A DNA stretch of 64,000 nucleotides from Anaerolineaceae bacterium. GTDB taxonomy: Bacteria > Chloroflexota > Anaerolineae > Anaerolineales > Anaerolineaceae. Numbering within the stretch: the stretch's first letter is position 1; each line of letters opens with the position of its first letter. Shown piece by piece: positions 53,467 through 61,023 of the stretch. The stretch covers positions 124,001 through 188,000 of the forward strand of contig JAJUGU010000005.1 of the NCBI GenBank assembly GCA_029265815.1, read 5' to 3'. The notes beneath the pieces were generated by a model. The model was given only the letters and a program-made list of their open reading frames with translations. It did not search any database and was not told the DNA's origin. The translations under genes and the position numbers were made by a program.

Positions 53467-54096
53467 CTCATCACTCGCCGCTGTGTAAAATCGAATGCGC
53501 TAATTGTAACTGAGATTAATCCGCGCCTGTCATTTGAAAGTCATATTTTTAATGAAAATTAATCAATCCTTCACCGGTCATGATAAACCTTTGTGCGCGA
53601 TCCATCCCTTGAGCGTCTTCCTGCATTTACGCTTGAAACGAAAGCCGCCTGAGATGGGTCCGGGGTTTGATGGTGACTTACAGAGCGGGGATGTTGGTGT
53701 GCTGACAGGTTTTATCGTGATGACAAAACCGGAATCACTCCGACCTGCAGGGATTTTAAGGCCTGGTTTCTTTAACTTTTTTAATAAGGTGCGTACACCC
53801 GAATGATTATTAGCGGAATAATATTCACCTTTACGGTTTGCAATGAATTTCCGGCTCATTCCTTCCATCGTTGGGTTGCGTGTCAAAATGCTTGCCAGCG
53901 ATATGAGAGGTCATCGCTTTATTAAAATAAGTGGAAACAAAATAACTGAAGGTAAAAATTCAATCCTGCTATTAATTTTCTGTAAAAAAATCATAACGAA
54001 TCTGTTAATCAACCTTTCGATAATAACGATGATGAATTGTCCGTTTCATCCATACAATATTCTTATATCCTAAGTTCATAACAACGGGAGGGCTGC
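53467..54096. other. 630-base region with one doubtful small gene
   Basis: A minus-strand frame at 53578-53859 would give 93 basic residues (MSRKFIANRKGEYYSANNHS...GVRTLLKKLKKPGLKIPAG). Its ribosome site (GGAAGGA) is almost on top of the ATG and I recognise no family. The rest is AT-rich, especially 53930-54060 just ahead of the 54097 lipoprotein, where its promoter should lie. Confidence 0.35.
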
Positions 54097-54822
54097 ATGT
54101 TCAAAAAAATGCTGGTTATCACTCTGCTTGCGTTGCTCATGATTGCCTGTTCGCTGACCAATTCACTGACCAAAACCTCTGAACCGGAGGTGATCGTTGT
54201 CACAGCCACTCCCCAGTCGGTTCCTGTGATAAATACTGCCCCGGCGGCAGCTACCCCACCTGAGACAGAACCTGTTGAAGTAACACAGTTGATTACCGAT
54301 ACCATTTCCGATCCGGTGGCGGCCGATCTGACCCTTCTGGCCGGGCCGTTTACCAGTACACTGGTCAGAGAAGATGATTACCTGGTGCCGTGGTATTGTG
54401 CCGGTGTGGAGGTCGAGGACTTTGCGGCGCGGGTTACCTTTACCAGCCTGCCGGCTTTCGATAAGAACGCCAATTCGTTTGCTCTTTTCTTCCGCCAGAC
54501 CGGCGATGGTGATCAATACCGGCTGATCGTTTACAGCACCGGCTGGGAATTCTATAACGTACGCAACCTTGATCACGTTTTGGTGAACTCGGGCACGTTG
54601 AATATGAACTGGGATATCCACGGCGACAACACTCTTGAGGTATACGCGGTGGGTGATACCGGTTATTTTTACCTGAACGGCTACCGTATCTACACCCTCA
54701 ACCTCAAAGATCGTGATTACCCGGGCAACGTGTGCGTGGTCTCCAGCGTTTACACCAGCGACACTTACGGCGTGGTCACCGAGTTTCAGGATTTCGAGGT
54801 CTGGCAGCTCGACCCGCAATAG
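54097..54822 (+). CDS. Lipoprotein with LamG-like domain
   Basis: 241 residues, GGGAGG five bases before the ATG. Lipoprotein signal MFKKMLVITLLALLMIACS, then a Thr/Pro/Val-rich linker and a beta-sandwich domain: VEVEDFAARVTFTSLPAFD, FALFFRQTGDGDQYRLIVYSTGWEFY, TLEVYAVGDTGYFYLNGYRIYTL and VVTEFQDFEVWQLDP. The 'FALFFRQ..D...Y.L......' and 'G.FYLNG..I' blocks equal those of the lipoprotein at the left edge (1-584), so both belong to one family of glycan-binding-like lipoproteins. The flavoprotein gene downstream is convergent. Confidence 0.85.
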   Translation: MFKKMLVITLLALLMIACSLTNSLTKTSEPEVIVVTATPQSVPVINTAPAAATPPETEPVEVTQLITDTISDPVAADLTLLAGPFTSTLVREDDYLVPWYCAGVEVEDFAARVTFTSLPAFDKNANSFALFFRQTGDGDQYRLIVYSTGWEFYNVRNLDHVLVNSGTLNMNWDIHGDNTLEVYAVGDTGYFYLNGYRIYTLNLKDRDYPGNVCVVSSVYTSDTYGVVTEFQDFEVWQLDPQ

Positions 54823-54825
54823 ATT

Positions 54826-56055
54826 TTATCTTTCAGGTTTTGAAGCATCCCGGTTGGCCATTCCCGCGATCGCGCCTGTGCTGAAAGCGAAGTGAAGGTT
54901 GTAACCGCCGCAGGGGCCGACCACGTCGAGCGTTTCGCCTGCCAGCTGCAGGTTGGGCACCACGCGCGAGCGCATCGTGAGCGGGTCAACCTCGCTCACC
55001 GGAACGCCTCCGGCGCTGACCTGGCAGTACTCGAACCCGCGCACTCCCGTCACCTTGAAGGGCAGGGCGGTGAGCAGCGTGAACACCTTTTCCAGCTCAA
55101 TATCCGAAATCTGCTCCATTCTCGCACGTTCAGCAACCCCGGCCATGGGCAGCACCACTGACGGCACCTTGGGCGGCAGCGCCGCGCCCAGTAAGACAGC
55201 CAGCGGGGTCGCCGAGCGGCGGTTCTTACGGGCGAGCAGGCGCAGGGCTTCTTCGCTGGCAAAGAGCGGGTTCAGTTCCAGGCGCAGCGAACCCCCCGGT
55301 CGGGTGGAGATGTGGTGACTGAGATCCATCACGGCCGGGCCGTTCAACCCCCATTCGGTGAAGATCAGGTTGCCAGTGGTTTCCGCCAGCAATGTTTTCC
55401 CTTCGAATAACCTCACACGTGCATCAAAGCGTACACCTTTTAACTTCTGGTAGGGAGTCATGTCGCAGGTAACCGGCGCCAGCGCGGGCACTACCGGTCG
55501 GATAGTGTGCCCCAGTTCCTTCAGGATGGGAAATAGCGTTCCCCGCGACCCCAGGGTGGGGTAGGCGGCCCCTCCCGCGGCGATGAGCAGATGTTTACAG
55601 GTCACCGGGCGCTGGGTTTTGAAGTTGATTTCGAAGCCGCCGGAGGTATTGCGTATAGCAGTAACTTTGTGGTCCAGCAGCAGCCTGACCCCCTCTTGCA
55701 CCAGCGCGTAATAGAAGGCATCCACCACGGTCTGGGCAGATTCAGACAGCGGATAGCACCAGCCGTCGTGCGTGGCGTAGGTAAAAATTCCAATGGTGGG
55801 CAAGAAGGCGAGCAGATCCGCGATGCCAAACTGCGCCAGTACCTCTTCCATCCACTGCGGGTCGCCGCAGGTGTAACGTTCTGCGCATACATGGTCATTC
55901 GACAGGTTGCAGCGCCCTGCGCCGGTCACCAGCAGCTTGCGGCCTACGCTGGCGTTGCCCTCGATGAGGGTCACCCGTGTTCCGCCGCGCGCCGCGAAAA
56001 GCGCGGCGGTCATCCCCGCCGGCCCGGCGCCAATGATGGTTAATTCGTTGGTCAT
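54826..56055 (-). CDS. BaiN/HI0933-like FAD-dependent oxidoreductase
   Basis: 409 residues from the ATG at 56055. The Rossmann start is LTIIGAGPAGMTAALFAARGG, then VTLIEGNASVGRKLLVTGAGRCNLSND (FAD-binding GRCN motif). LLIAAGGAAYPTLGSRG and the C-terminal GEVDVVGPCGGYNLHFAF-type end (GETLDVVGPCGGYNLHFAFSTGAIAG) complete the family. Reduction of unknown unsaturated substrates is the usual proposal; BaiN acts on bile acids in gut clostridia. TACAAT ends six bases before the ATG on the minus strand with no ribosome site, so this mRNA is probably leaderless. Convergent with 54097-54822, only 3 bases between stops. Confidence 0.92.
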   Translation of the reverse strand: MTNELTIIGAGPAGMTAALFAARGGTRVTLIEGNASVGRKLLVTGAGRCNLSNDHVCAERYTCGDPQWMEEVLAQFGIADLLAFLPTIGIFTYATHDGWCYPLSESAQTVVDAFYYALVQEGVRLLLDHKVTAIRNTSGGFEINFKTQRPVTCKHLLIAAGGAAYPTLGSRGTLFPILKELGHTIRPVVPALAPVTCDMTPYQKLKGVRFDARVRLFEGKTLLAETTGNLIFTEWGLNGPAVMDLSHHISTRPGGSLRLELNPLFASEEALRLLARKNRRSATPLAVLLGAALPPKVPSVVLPMAGVAERARMEQISDIELEKVFTLLTALPFKVTGVRGFEYCQVSAGGVPVSEVDPLTMRSRVVPNLQLAGETLDVVGPCGGYNLHFAFSTGAIAGMANRDASKPER

Positions 56056-56217
56056 ATAAATATTGTAACGGCGGTATCTCATCGAGGCAAGTTTCTTAAC
56101 GCACTGTCTCCACTGGCTCTTATTCTTCGGAGGTCTGCTTGATTCTAAAAGTTGGAATATGATGTAGAAATAATAATTTCAACATGATATATAAATCAGA
56201 TGTATAATTAAGATGTA

Positions 56218-56472
56218 ATGAAAAAGCAAAATTTGTACCGCACCCAGGTGCTGCTGGAACCGCAGCAGTACCGGCAGCTCACTGCGCTGGCAGAGAGAGA
56301 GGGCATCAGCCTGTCTGCACTCCTGAGGCGCATGGTGGCACAGGCTCTCGACGCCCGCCGCAGGCAGGATCTGGCGCATGCGGCTGAAAAACTGATGGGC
56401 GCTTACTATACCGATGGCGAGCTGGTGGGTTACTCCACCCTCGACGGCGATGACTTCATGGGTAAAGGGTAG
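56218..56472 (+). CDS. Ribbon-helix-helix antitoxin (CopG/MazE-like)
   Basis: 84 residues: MKKQNLYRTQVLLEPQQYRQLTALAEREGISLSALLRRMVAQALD is a clear RHH domain, and the charged C-terminal tail binds the toxin. TATAAT is 10 bases before the ATG and no ribosome site is seen. The toxin gene 56476-56820 begins three bases after the stop. As in known TA pairs, this protein should neutralise the toxin and repress the operon. Confidence 0.9.
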   Translation: MKKQNLYRTQVLLEPQQYRQLTALAEREGISLSALLRRMVAQALDARRRQDLAHAAEKLMGAYYTDGELVGYSTLDGDDFMGKG

Positions 56473-56475
56473 GGG

Positions 56476-56820
56476 ATGAACCGCAGCGAAGTGTGGCAGA
56501 TGTCGCTTGACAGCCCGGCTGCTGACCAAACGACCGAGGGCGCAACCCGCCTGGTCGTGATCCTTTCCAGTGATGCTCTGGCCGTACTACCGCTGCGGAT
56601 CATCGTGCCGTTGACCCCCTGGAAAGAAGATTTCTCCTCCGCGCCCTGGATCGTGCGCGTGCCGCCCGTGCTCAATAGCGGCCTGGAGCAGGTGATGGCC
56701 GCCGATGCCCTCCAGGTGCGTTCGGTCTCCACAGCCCGCCTCAGGCGAAAGGTGGGTGATCTACCCCAGAGGCTGACGGGTGAGATCGTTGAGGCTGTGG
56801 CGGGAATCATCCAGCCTTGA
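56476..56820 (+). CDS. MazF/PemK-type toxin (predicted mRNA interferase)
   Basis: 114 residues. SEVWQMSLDSP-like opening (GEVW in the family), TRLVVILSSD (RP.VVIS in relatives), IIVPLTPW and LEQVMAADALQVRSVSTARLRRKVGDLPQ follow the PemK order. The proline-rich 'R.RP' loop is reduced (TTEGATRLV), so catalytic strength is uncertain. Co-transcribed with the RHH antitoxin. No neighbouring prophage or transposon genes were found. Confidence 0.85.
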   Translation: MNRSEVWQMSLDSPAADQTTEGATRLVVILSSDALAVLPLRIIVPLTPWKEDFSSAPWIVRVPPVLNSGLEQVMAADALQVRSVSTARLRRKVGDLPQRLTGEIVEAVAGIIQP

Positions 56821-57040
56821 TCCTTCATGATCGATATCAACTCCCTCAAGATTCAAATTTTTTGATACTGAAATTTTTAAGATAGCCGCATCCGCCTGGC
56901 TGTGTGGTCCATCGGCTGCATTTTCCTGCCTGATTTCATCTCCACGGAGGTTCGAACTCCGGTTTTAACAGGCTGAGTGAGCGTTCTTAAGGCGCGTTTG
57001 AAATGATTTTAATAATCAGAAAATTTTAAAATTAAATATA

Positions 57041-57069
57041 TTGTAATACTGTGTAATACATAGTATAAT
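57041..57069 (+). promoter_or_regulatory. PadR-operon promoter with overlapping palindrome
   Basis: TTGTAA (57041-57046), 17-base spacer, TATAAT (57064-57069). ATACT..TGT..ACA..AGTAT (57046-57066) is an inverted repeat with one mismatch, spanning the spacer up to the -10. The ATG follows six bases after the -10 box, so the transcript is predicted leaderless. A fitting autoregulatory site for PadR. Confidence 0.75.
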
Positions 57070-57075
57070 GAGTGC

Positions 57076-57453
57076 ATGAAAACAACCGAAATGAACGACC
57101 AGTTATTGAATCTGACCCAGGAACTGCGGCGCGGTGCGCTTCCTCTGGCGGTGCTCAGTATGCTGCGCGAAAACAAATACGGTTACGCGCTCATTACTGA
57201 CCTGGACTCACGCGGCATCGAGATCGACCAGGGAACCCTGTACCCCATGCTGCGCAGACTCGAATCACAGGGTTTGCTGCAGAGTTCCTGGATCATTGAG
57301 GGCACGCGTCCTCGCAGGTATTACCAGGTCAGTGCTGAGGGCATTCAGGTATTAGAAGCCCTCTCCGCTGAATGGAGAAGCCTGAACATGGTGATGGAGA
57401 ATTTATTGGGCGCTCAGCCCGTGAACGATGGAGGTAAGAATGAATCTGATTGA
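57076..57453 (+). CDS. PadR-family transcriptional regulator
   Basis: 125 residues with the PadR winged helix: RRGALPLAVLSMLRENKYGYALITDLDSRGIEIDQGTLYPMLRRLESQGLLQSSW and RRYYQVSAEGIQVLEAL. Short-type PadR with a helical C-terminus. It represses its own operon by analogy with the family, through the palindrome at 57046-57066. It overlaps the membrane protein gene 57440-58444 by 14 bases, the usual PadR-HAAS partner arrangement. No ribosome site, predicted leaderless start. Confidence 0.92.
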   Translation: MKTTEMNDQLLNLTQELRRGALPLAVLSMLRENKYGYALITDLDSRGIEIDQGTLYPMLRRLESQGLLQSSWIIEGTRPRRYYQVSAEGIQVLEALSAEWRSLNMVMENLLGAQPVNDGGKNESD

Positions 57454-58444
57454 ACGCTATTTACATGAAGTTGGGCGTTATCTGCCCCCCAAAAACCGCG
57501 CAGATATTCTGGCGGAAATTCGATCCTTTTTGCTCGATAAACTCGACGAACGCGTCGAGGGTGAACCGCAGGAAGCAGACGTGATCGCGCTGCTCAAAGA
57601 GGTTGGCTCGCCGCAAAAACTTGCCTCCTCTTACCCGGGCGGGCAGCAGTATCTCATCGGCCCCGACCTGTACCCGTTCTTCCGCATGGTGGCGTGGATC
57701 GTGCTCGCCTGTGTGGCCGGCGCGCAATTGCTGGCCTTCGGTATCAACGCCTGGATCGGCGAAGAACCGCTGAACGTGTGGGAGTCTCTGGTTTCTCTGG
57801 TTTCCAGCTTACCGGGGGCGCTGGGCTCGGTGGTGATCGTCTTTCTCATCCTGCAGCATTTCGGTGTTCAGCCCAAGTTAGATGACGAACCCTGGGATCC
57901 TCGCAGCCTGCCGGAGATCGAAGGAATGGAAGAGATCAAGAAAGGTGAGCAGATCTTTGGCATCGTGGGCGGCAGCATCCTGCTGGCGATTGTGGCGGTC
58001 ATCCCAGAAAAGATCGGCATCTACTTCTTCCCGGGCGGCCAGTTCTATCCTGACCCCGTCATTCTTCAATATACCGGGTGGATCTTCGTCTCTCTTCTGG
58101 CCGGCATCTGTCTCAACATCTACCTGCTCTGGCAGGGGCGCTGGTCAACGGGTAGCCGCCTGGCCCAGATCGCGGTCAATCTCCTCTCCATCGCCGTCCT
58201 TGCCCTTCTCGTTCAGGGCCATAGCGCATGGCTGGCCGCACACGGATCAACCGGGTTCTTCGCCAGCATCGAGAAGATCGAGACCATGCTCTCCAGCGAC
58301 CTGCAGGTGGTCGGTATGGAGCTCTTCAAGTTCGCCTTCAGCATCGCCCTGATCGTCACCATCATCGAGACCATTGTTTTGATCGTCAAGCTGTTGCGCG
58401 GCTTCTTCACCAGGAATCCTCTCCCTGAAATTCCCACCAAATAA
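57440..58444 (+). CDS. HAAS-domain membrane protein
   Basis: 334 residues from the ATG at 57440 (GGAGG six bases upstream, inside the padR gene). Residues ~1-65 (IERYLHEVGRYLPPKNRADILAEIRSFLLDKLDERVEG...LLKEVGSPQKLASSY) fit the HAAS signalling domain found with PadR genes. At least six membrane helices follow. The pair probably senses envelope or small-molecule stress and tunes the operon. A strong terminator lies 43 bases past the stop. Confidence 0.85.
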   Translation: MNLIERYLHEVGRYLPPKNRADILAEIRSFLLDKLDERVEGEPQEADVIALLKEVGSPQKLASSYPGGQQYLIGPDLYPFFRMVAWIVLACVAGAQLLAFGINAWIGEEPLNVWESLVSLVSSLPGALGSVVIVFLILQHFGVQPKLDDEPWDPRSLPEIEGMEEIKKGEQIFGIVGGSILLAIVAVIPEKIGIYFFPGGQFYPDPVILQYTGWIFVSLLAGICLNIYLLWQGRWSTGSRLAQIAVNLLSIAVLALLVQGHSAWLAAHGSTGFFASIEKIETMLSSDLQVVGMELFKFAFSIALIVTIIETIVLIVKLLRGFFTRNPLPEIPTK

Positions 58445-58486
58445 TCGTGGGTCTACTCCAACATCAGCAGTACGGATGGTAAAATC

Positions 58487-58513
58487 GGAACAGGGCGCCC
58501 GGCGCCCTGTTCC
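58487..58513 (+). terminator. Terminator of the PadR-HAAS operon
   Basis: Perfect 13-base arms GGAACAGGGCGCC / GGCGCCCTGTTCC, one of the strongest stems in the window. The T-tract is short (TCTGTGTG). Confidence 0.7.
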
Positions 58514-58559
58514 TCTGTGTGTGGGTGTTTCATTTCTCGATTGCGTGTAGAATAAGACC

Positions 58560-60206
58560 ATGATCTCGATCAGCCTCAACCATATTCACCTCGTTCTAGG
58601 CGCTAAAACCATCTTCAAAGATCTCGATTGGGAGATCCAGCACGACCAGAAGATCGGTCTCATCGGTCCCAACGGGGCGGGCAAATCCTCGTTGTTCAGG
58701 CTCATCATCGGCGAATACACGCCAGAGCAGGGCGGGGCGGTGGTGCGCGCCCGCGGTGTGAGTGTGGGCTACCTGGCGCAGGAACCCCGCCTCGATCCGC
58801 AACAGACTGGTTTCGATGCCGCGCTGCAGGGCAATCCGCGCGTCGCAGAGACGGCCGGCGAGCTGGCGCGCGTCGAGCAAAGCCTGAACGACCCCGCGGT
58901 CTATGGCGACGAAAAGCGCCTTGCCCGCGCTCTCGACCGCCAGCAGCAGCTCCTCACTGAATACCAGTCCCTCGGCGGTGATCAGTACCCCCTGCGCGTG
59001 CGCGAAGTTTTGCGCGGTCTGGGGCTGCAGCCTGGCGAAGAAGACAAACCCATCTCCACGCTGAGCGGCGGGCAGAAGAAGCTCATCGGTCTGGCGCGCC
59101 TGCTCTTGAGTCAACCCGACGTGCTGCTGCTCGACGAACCCGATAATCATCTCGACCTGGCCGGAAAGCAGTATCTCGAGCGTTTCATCCAGAACTACCC
59201 CGGCGCGGTGGTGGTCATCTCTCACGACCGCTACCTGCTCGACGTAGTGGTGACCGACATTGTCGAACTGGAGAACGGGCACCTGACCACGTTCAACGGC
59301 GATTACTCCTCCTTCATGATTGACAAACAGCAGCGCCTGGCACGCCAGAACGAACTCTACCAGGTGCAGCAGCGCCAGATCGCGCGCATCGAGGCTGCCA
59401 TCAAGCGCTACACCGTATGGGCCAAAACTTACGACAGCGAAAAATTCGCCAAACGCGCCCGGGCCATCCAGAACCGCCTCGATCACATGGATCGGCTGGA
59501 GCGCCCCTTGATCGAGCGCCGCCGCATGGAGCTAAAACTGCACGGATGGCGCGGGTCGCAGAAGGTGCTTCAATTCAAAAGCGTCAGCAAGTCCTTTGGC
59601 GAGCGCCGTGTGCTGTCGCACGTCAACCTGGTGCTGCATCACGGCGAGCGGGTAGGGGTGATCGGCCCCAACGGCACCGGTAAATCAGTGTTGCTGCGCC
59701 TGGCTTTAGGCACACTCCAACCCGATACGGGCGAGGTGATCCTGGGGCCGAGCGTCGCGCCCGGTTACTATGCCCAGGAGCACGAGACCCTCGATCCTGA
59801 ACAAACACTGCTGGATACCGTGCGCCTGGCCGGAAACATCGGCGAGAGCGCGGCCGTGGCGCTGCTGGGCAGGTATCTCTTTGATTACCACATGTGTTCT
59901 CTTAAGGTGAAGGAGTTATCGGGCGGCGAACGCAGCCGCCTGCAGTTGCTGCTGGTGGTGCTCTCCAGAGCCAATTTCCTGCTGCTCGACGAGCCCACCA
60001 ACAACCTCGACATCGCCTCGGCTGAGGTGCTCGAAGCCGCGCTGGCCGAATTCGAGGGCACGGCGCTGATCATCTCACATGACCGCTACTTCCTTGACCA
60101 GGTGGTCGACCGCATCCTGGTGGTCGAGGAGGGAAGGGTGGCAAGCCACCCCGGCGGTTACAGCGACTGGCTGGCGGGCAAAACCAGGCCGGCCCCTCTC
60201 TCGTGA
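58560..60206 (+). CDS. ABC-F family ATPase
   Basis: 548 residues with two ABC domains and no membrane helix. Domain 1: GPNGAGKSSLFRLIIGEY, LSGGQKKLIGLARLLLSQPDVLLLDEPDNHLD; domain 2: GPNGTGKSVLLRLALGTL, LSGGERSRLQLLLVVL and NFLLLDEPTNNLDIAS. The linker with IARIEAAIKRYTVWAKTYDSEKFAKRARAIQNRLDHMD is the ABC-F P-site tRNA interaction motif region. ABC-F proteins act on stalled or antibiotic-bound ribosomes (EttA, Uup, ARE types). This is closest to general ABC-F proteins; no resistance role is shown. TAGAAT ends six bases before the ATG, so it is probably leaderless. Confidence 0.93.
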   Translation: MISISLNHIHLVLGAKTIFKDLDWEIQHDQKIGLIGPNGAGKSSLFRLIIGEYTPEQGGAVVRARGVSVGYLAQEPRLDPQQTGFDAALQGNPRVAETAGELARVEQSLNDPAVYGDEKRLARALDRQQQLLTEYQSLGGDQYPLRVREVLRGLGLQPGEEDKPISTLSGGQKKLIGLARLLLSQPDVLLLDEPDNHLDLAGKQYLERFIQNYPGAVVVISHDRYLLDVVVTDIVELENGHLTTFNGDYSSFMIDKQQRLARQNELYQVQQRQIARIEAAIKRYTVWAKTYDSEKFAKRARAIQNRLDHMDRLERPLIERRRMELKLHGWRGSQKVLQFKSVSKSFGERRVLSHVNLVLHHGERVGVIGPNGTGKSVLLRLALGTLQPDTGEVILGPSVAPGYYAQEHETLDPEQTLLDTVRLAGNIGESAAVALLGRYLFDYHMCSLKVKELSGGERSRLQLLLVVLSRANFLLLDEPTNNLDIASAEVLEAALAEFEGTALIISHDRYFLDQVVDRILVVEEGRVASHPGGYSDWLAGKTRPAPLS

Positions 60207-60221
60207 TTCGCGAACCTCAGG

Positions 60222-60761
60222 TTACTCAAATTCCAGCCATTCGCGCGGAAGGAACTCCCGCAAGATCACGCGGTACGCGGGCGCGTACTCGCGGGTGTAG
60301 ACCTTCGAGTGATGGACGGACGGGTATCCCTTTTCCTTCATCTCCGCCAGAAAAATCTCCAAATTTCCCGCTTCGGCTTCAGGCAGGATTTTGCCGGCAA
60401 GCGGCAGCGTTTGGGCGGCATAATACTCCAGCCGGGCGGTCGAACCGTAATATTCCGTGGCGGTGCGCACGTAAATCTCCAGCAACACATCCGCGGGCAG
60501 TTTCAAGCGGGCAAACGGGCGCAGGTTCAATCTGACGATGCTGCCGTCCGTGTTAACAGGCTCGATCAGCGGCTCTGAGAACTGCACCGGCGTCAAGAAC
60601 GCCAGTTCCTGTTCGAGCCAGGTGCGGGCATATTCAGGGTTGATCATGGCGTGTTCGCTGCCCTGCACGGCTTGAAAAATCAGCTTGTAGATGTCTTCCA
60701 CCTGCCACAGCGGAAAGCGGCTTGCCTGCCCGATTAAGATCAGTTGAAAAGGTGTTGGCAT
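60222..60761 (-). CDS. Conserved protein of unknown function
   Basis: 179 residues: LILIGQASRFPLWQVEDIYKLIFQAVQGSEHAM, ARTWLEQELAFLTPV, LEIYVRTATEYYGSTARLEYYAAQTLPLA and RVILREFLPREWLEFE. Soluble, with helical content. I do not recognise a named family. The ATG has AAGGATC before it. Convergent with the ABC-F gene, 15 bases between stops. Confidence 0.75.
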   Translation of the reverse strand: MPTPFQLILIGQASRFPLWQVEDIYKLIFQAVQGSEHAMINPEYARTWLEQELAFLTPVQFSEPLIEPVNTDGSIVRLNLRPFARLKLPADVLLEIYVRTATEYYGSTARLEYYAAQTLPLAGKILPEAEAGNLEIFLAEMKEKGYPSVHHSKVYTREYAPAYRVILREFLPREWLEFE

Positions 60762-60849
60762 CGCGATCCTTATCGACCGGAACCTCCAGCCTGGAGTCTT
60801 CCGGTTGTTTGATGTCTCAATGATACCGCGTAAATACTCTCTCGGCGGG

Positions 60850-61011
60850 TCACACCATGTAGCGCGCGGGCAGATCCGGCACCTGCCTGATCAGGTTCTG
60901 GATGAACTGCTTCTTGCGCAGAGGCAGGTTCTGATACCACCAGCGCAGTCCCAGGCCAACCAGCAGGAGGATCAGAAGGGTGATCAGTGATTTGCGAATC
61001 GAACGGCTCAT
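60850..61011 (-). CDS. Small single-pass membrane peptide downstream of crtI-like gene
   Basis: 53 residues: MSRSIRKSLITLLILLLVG is a positively charged start plus one membrane helix, followed by LRWWYQNLPLRKKQFIQNLI and a short tail. GGAGGA stands seven bases upstream. It starts 12 bases after the oxidoreductase stop (61024), in the same operon. Probably a real microprotein. Unknown function; a role in docking the oxidoreductase to the membrane is only a guess. Confidence 0.75.
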   Translation of the reverse strand: MSRSIRKSLITLLILLLVGLGLRWWYQNLPLRKKQFIQNLIRQVPDLPARYMV

Positions 61012-61023
61012 GGTTTCCTCCTC

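Noticed and set aside
53534-53806. 90-residue frame on the plus strand
   Set aside because: Overlaps the doubtful minus-strand frame and shows no family features or ribosome site.
56935-56985. tRNA-like T-arm (CGGAG-TTCGAAC-CTCCG on the minus strand)
   Set aside because: The T-arm is perfect but no matching acceptor or anticodon stem could be built around it; at best a tRNA remnant.
58596-59486. Open frame of about 296 codons on the minus strand
   Set aside because: Antisense to the ABC-F gene; it arises from high GC and codon bias.
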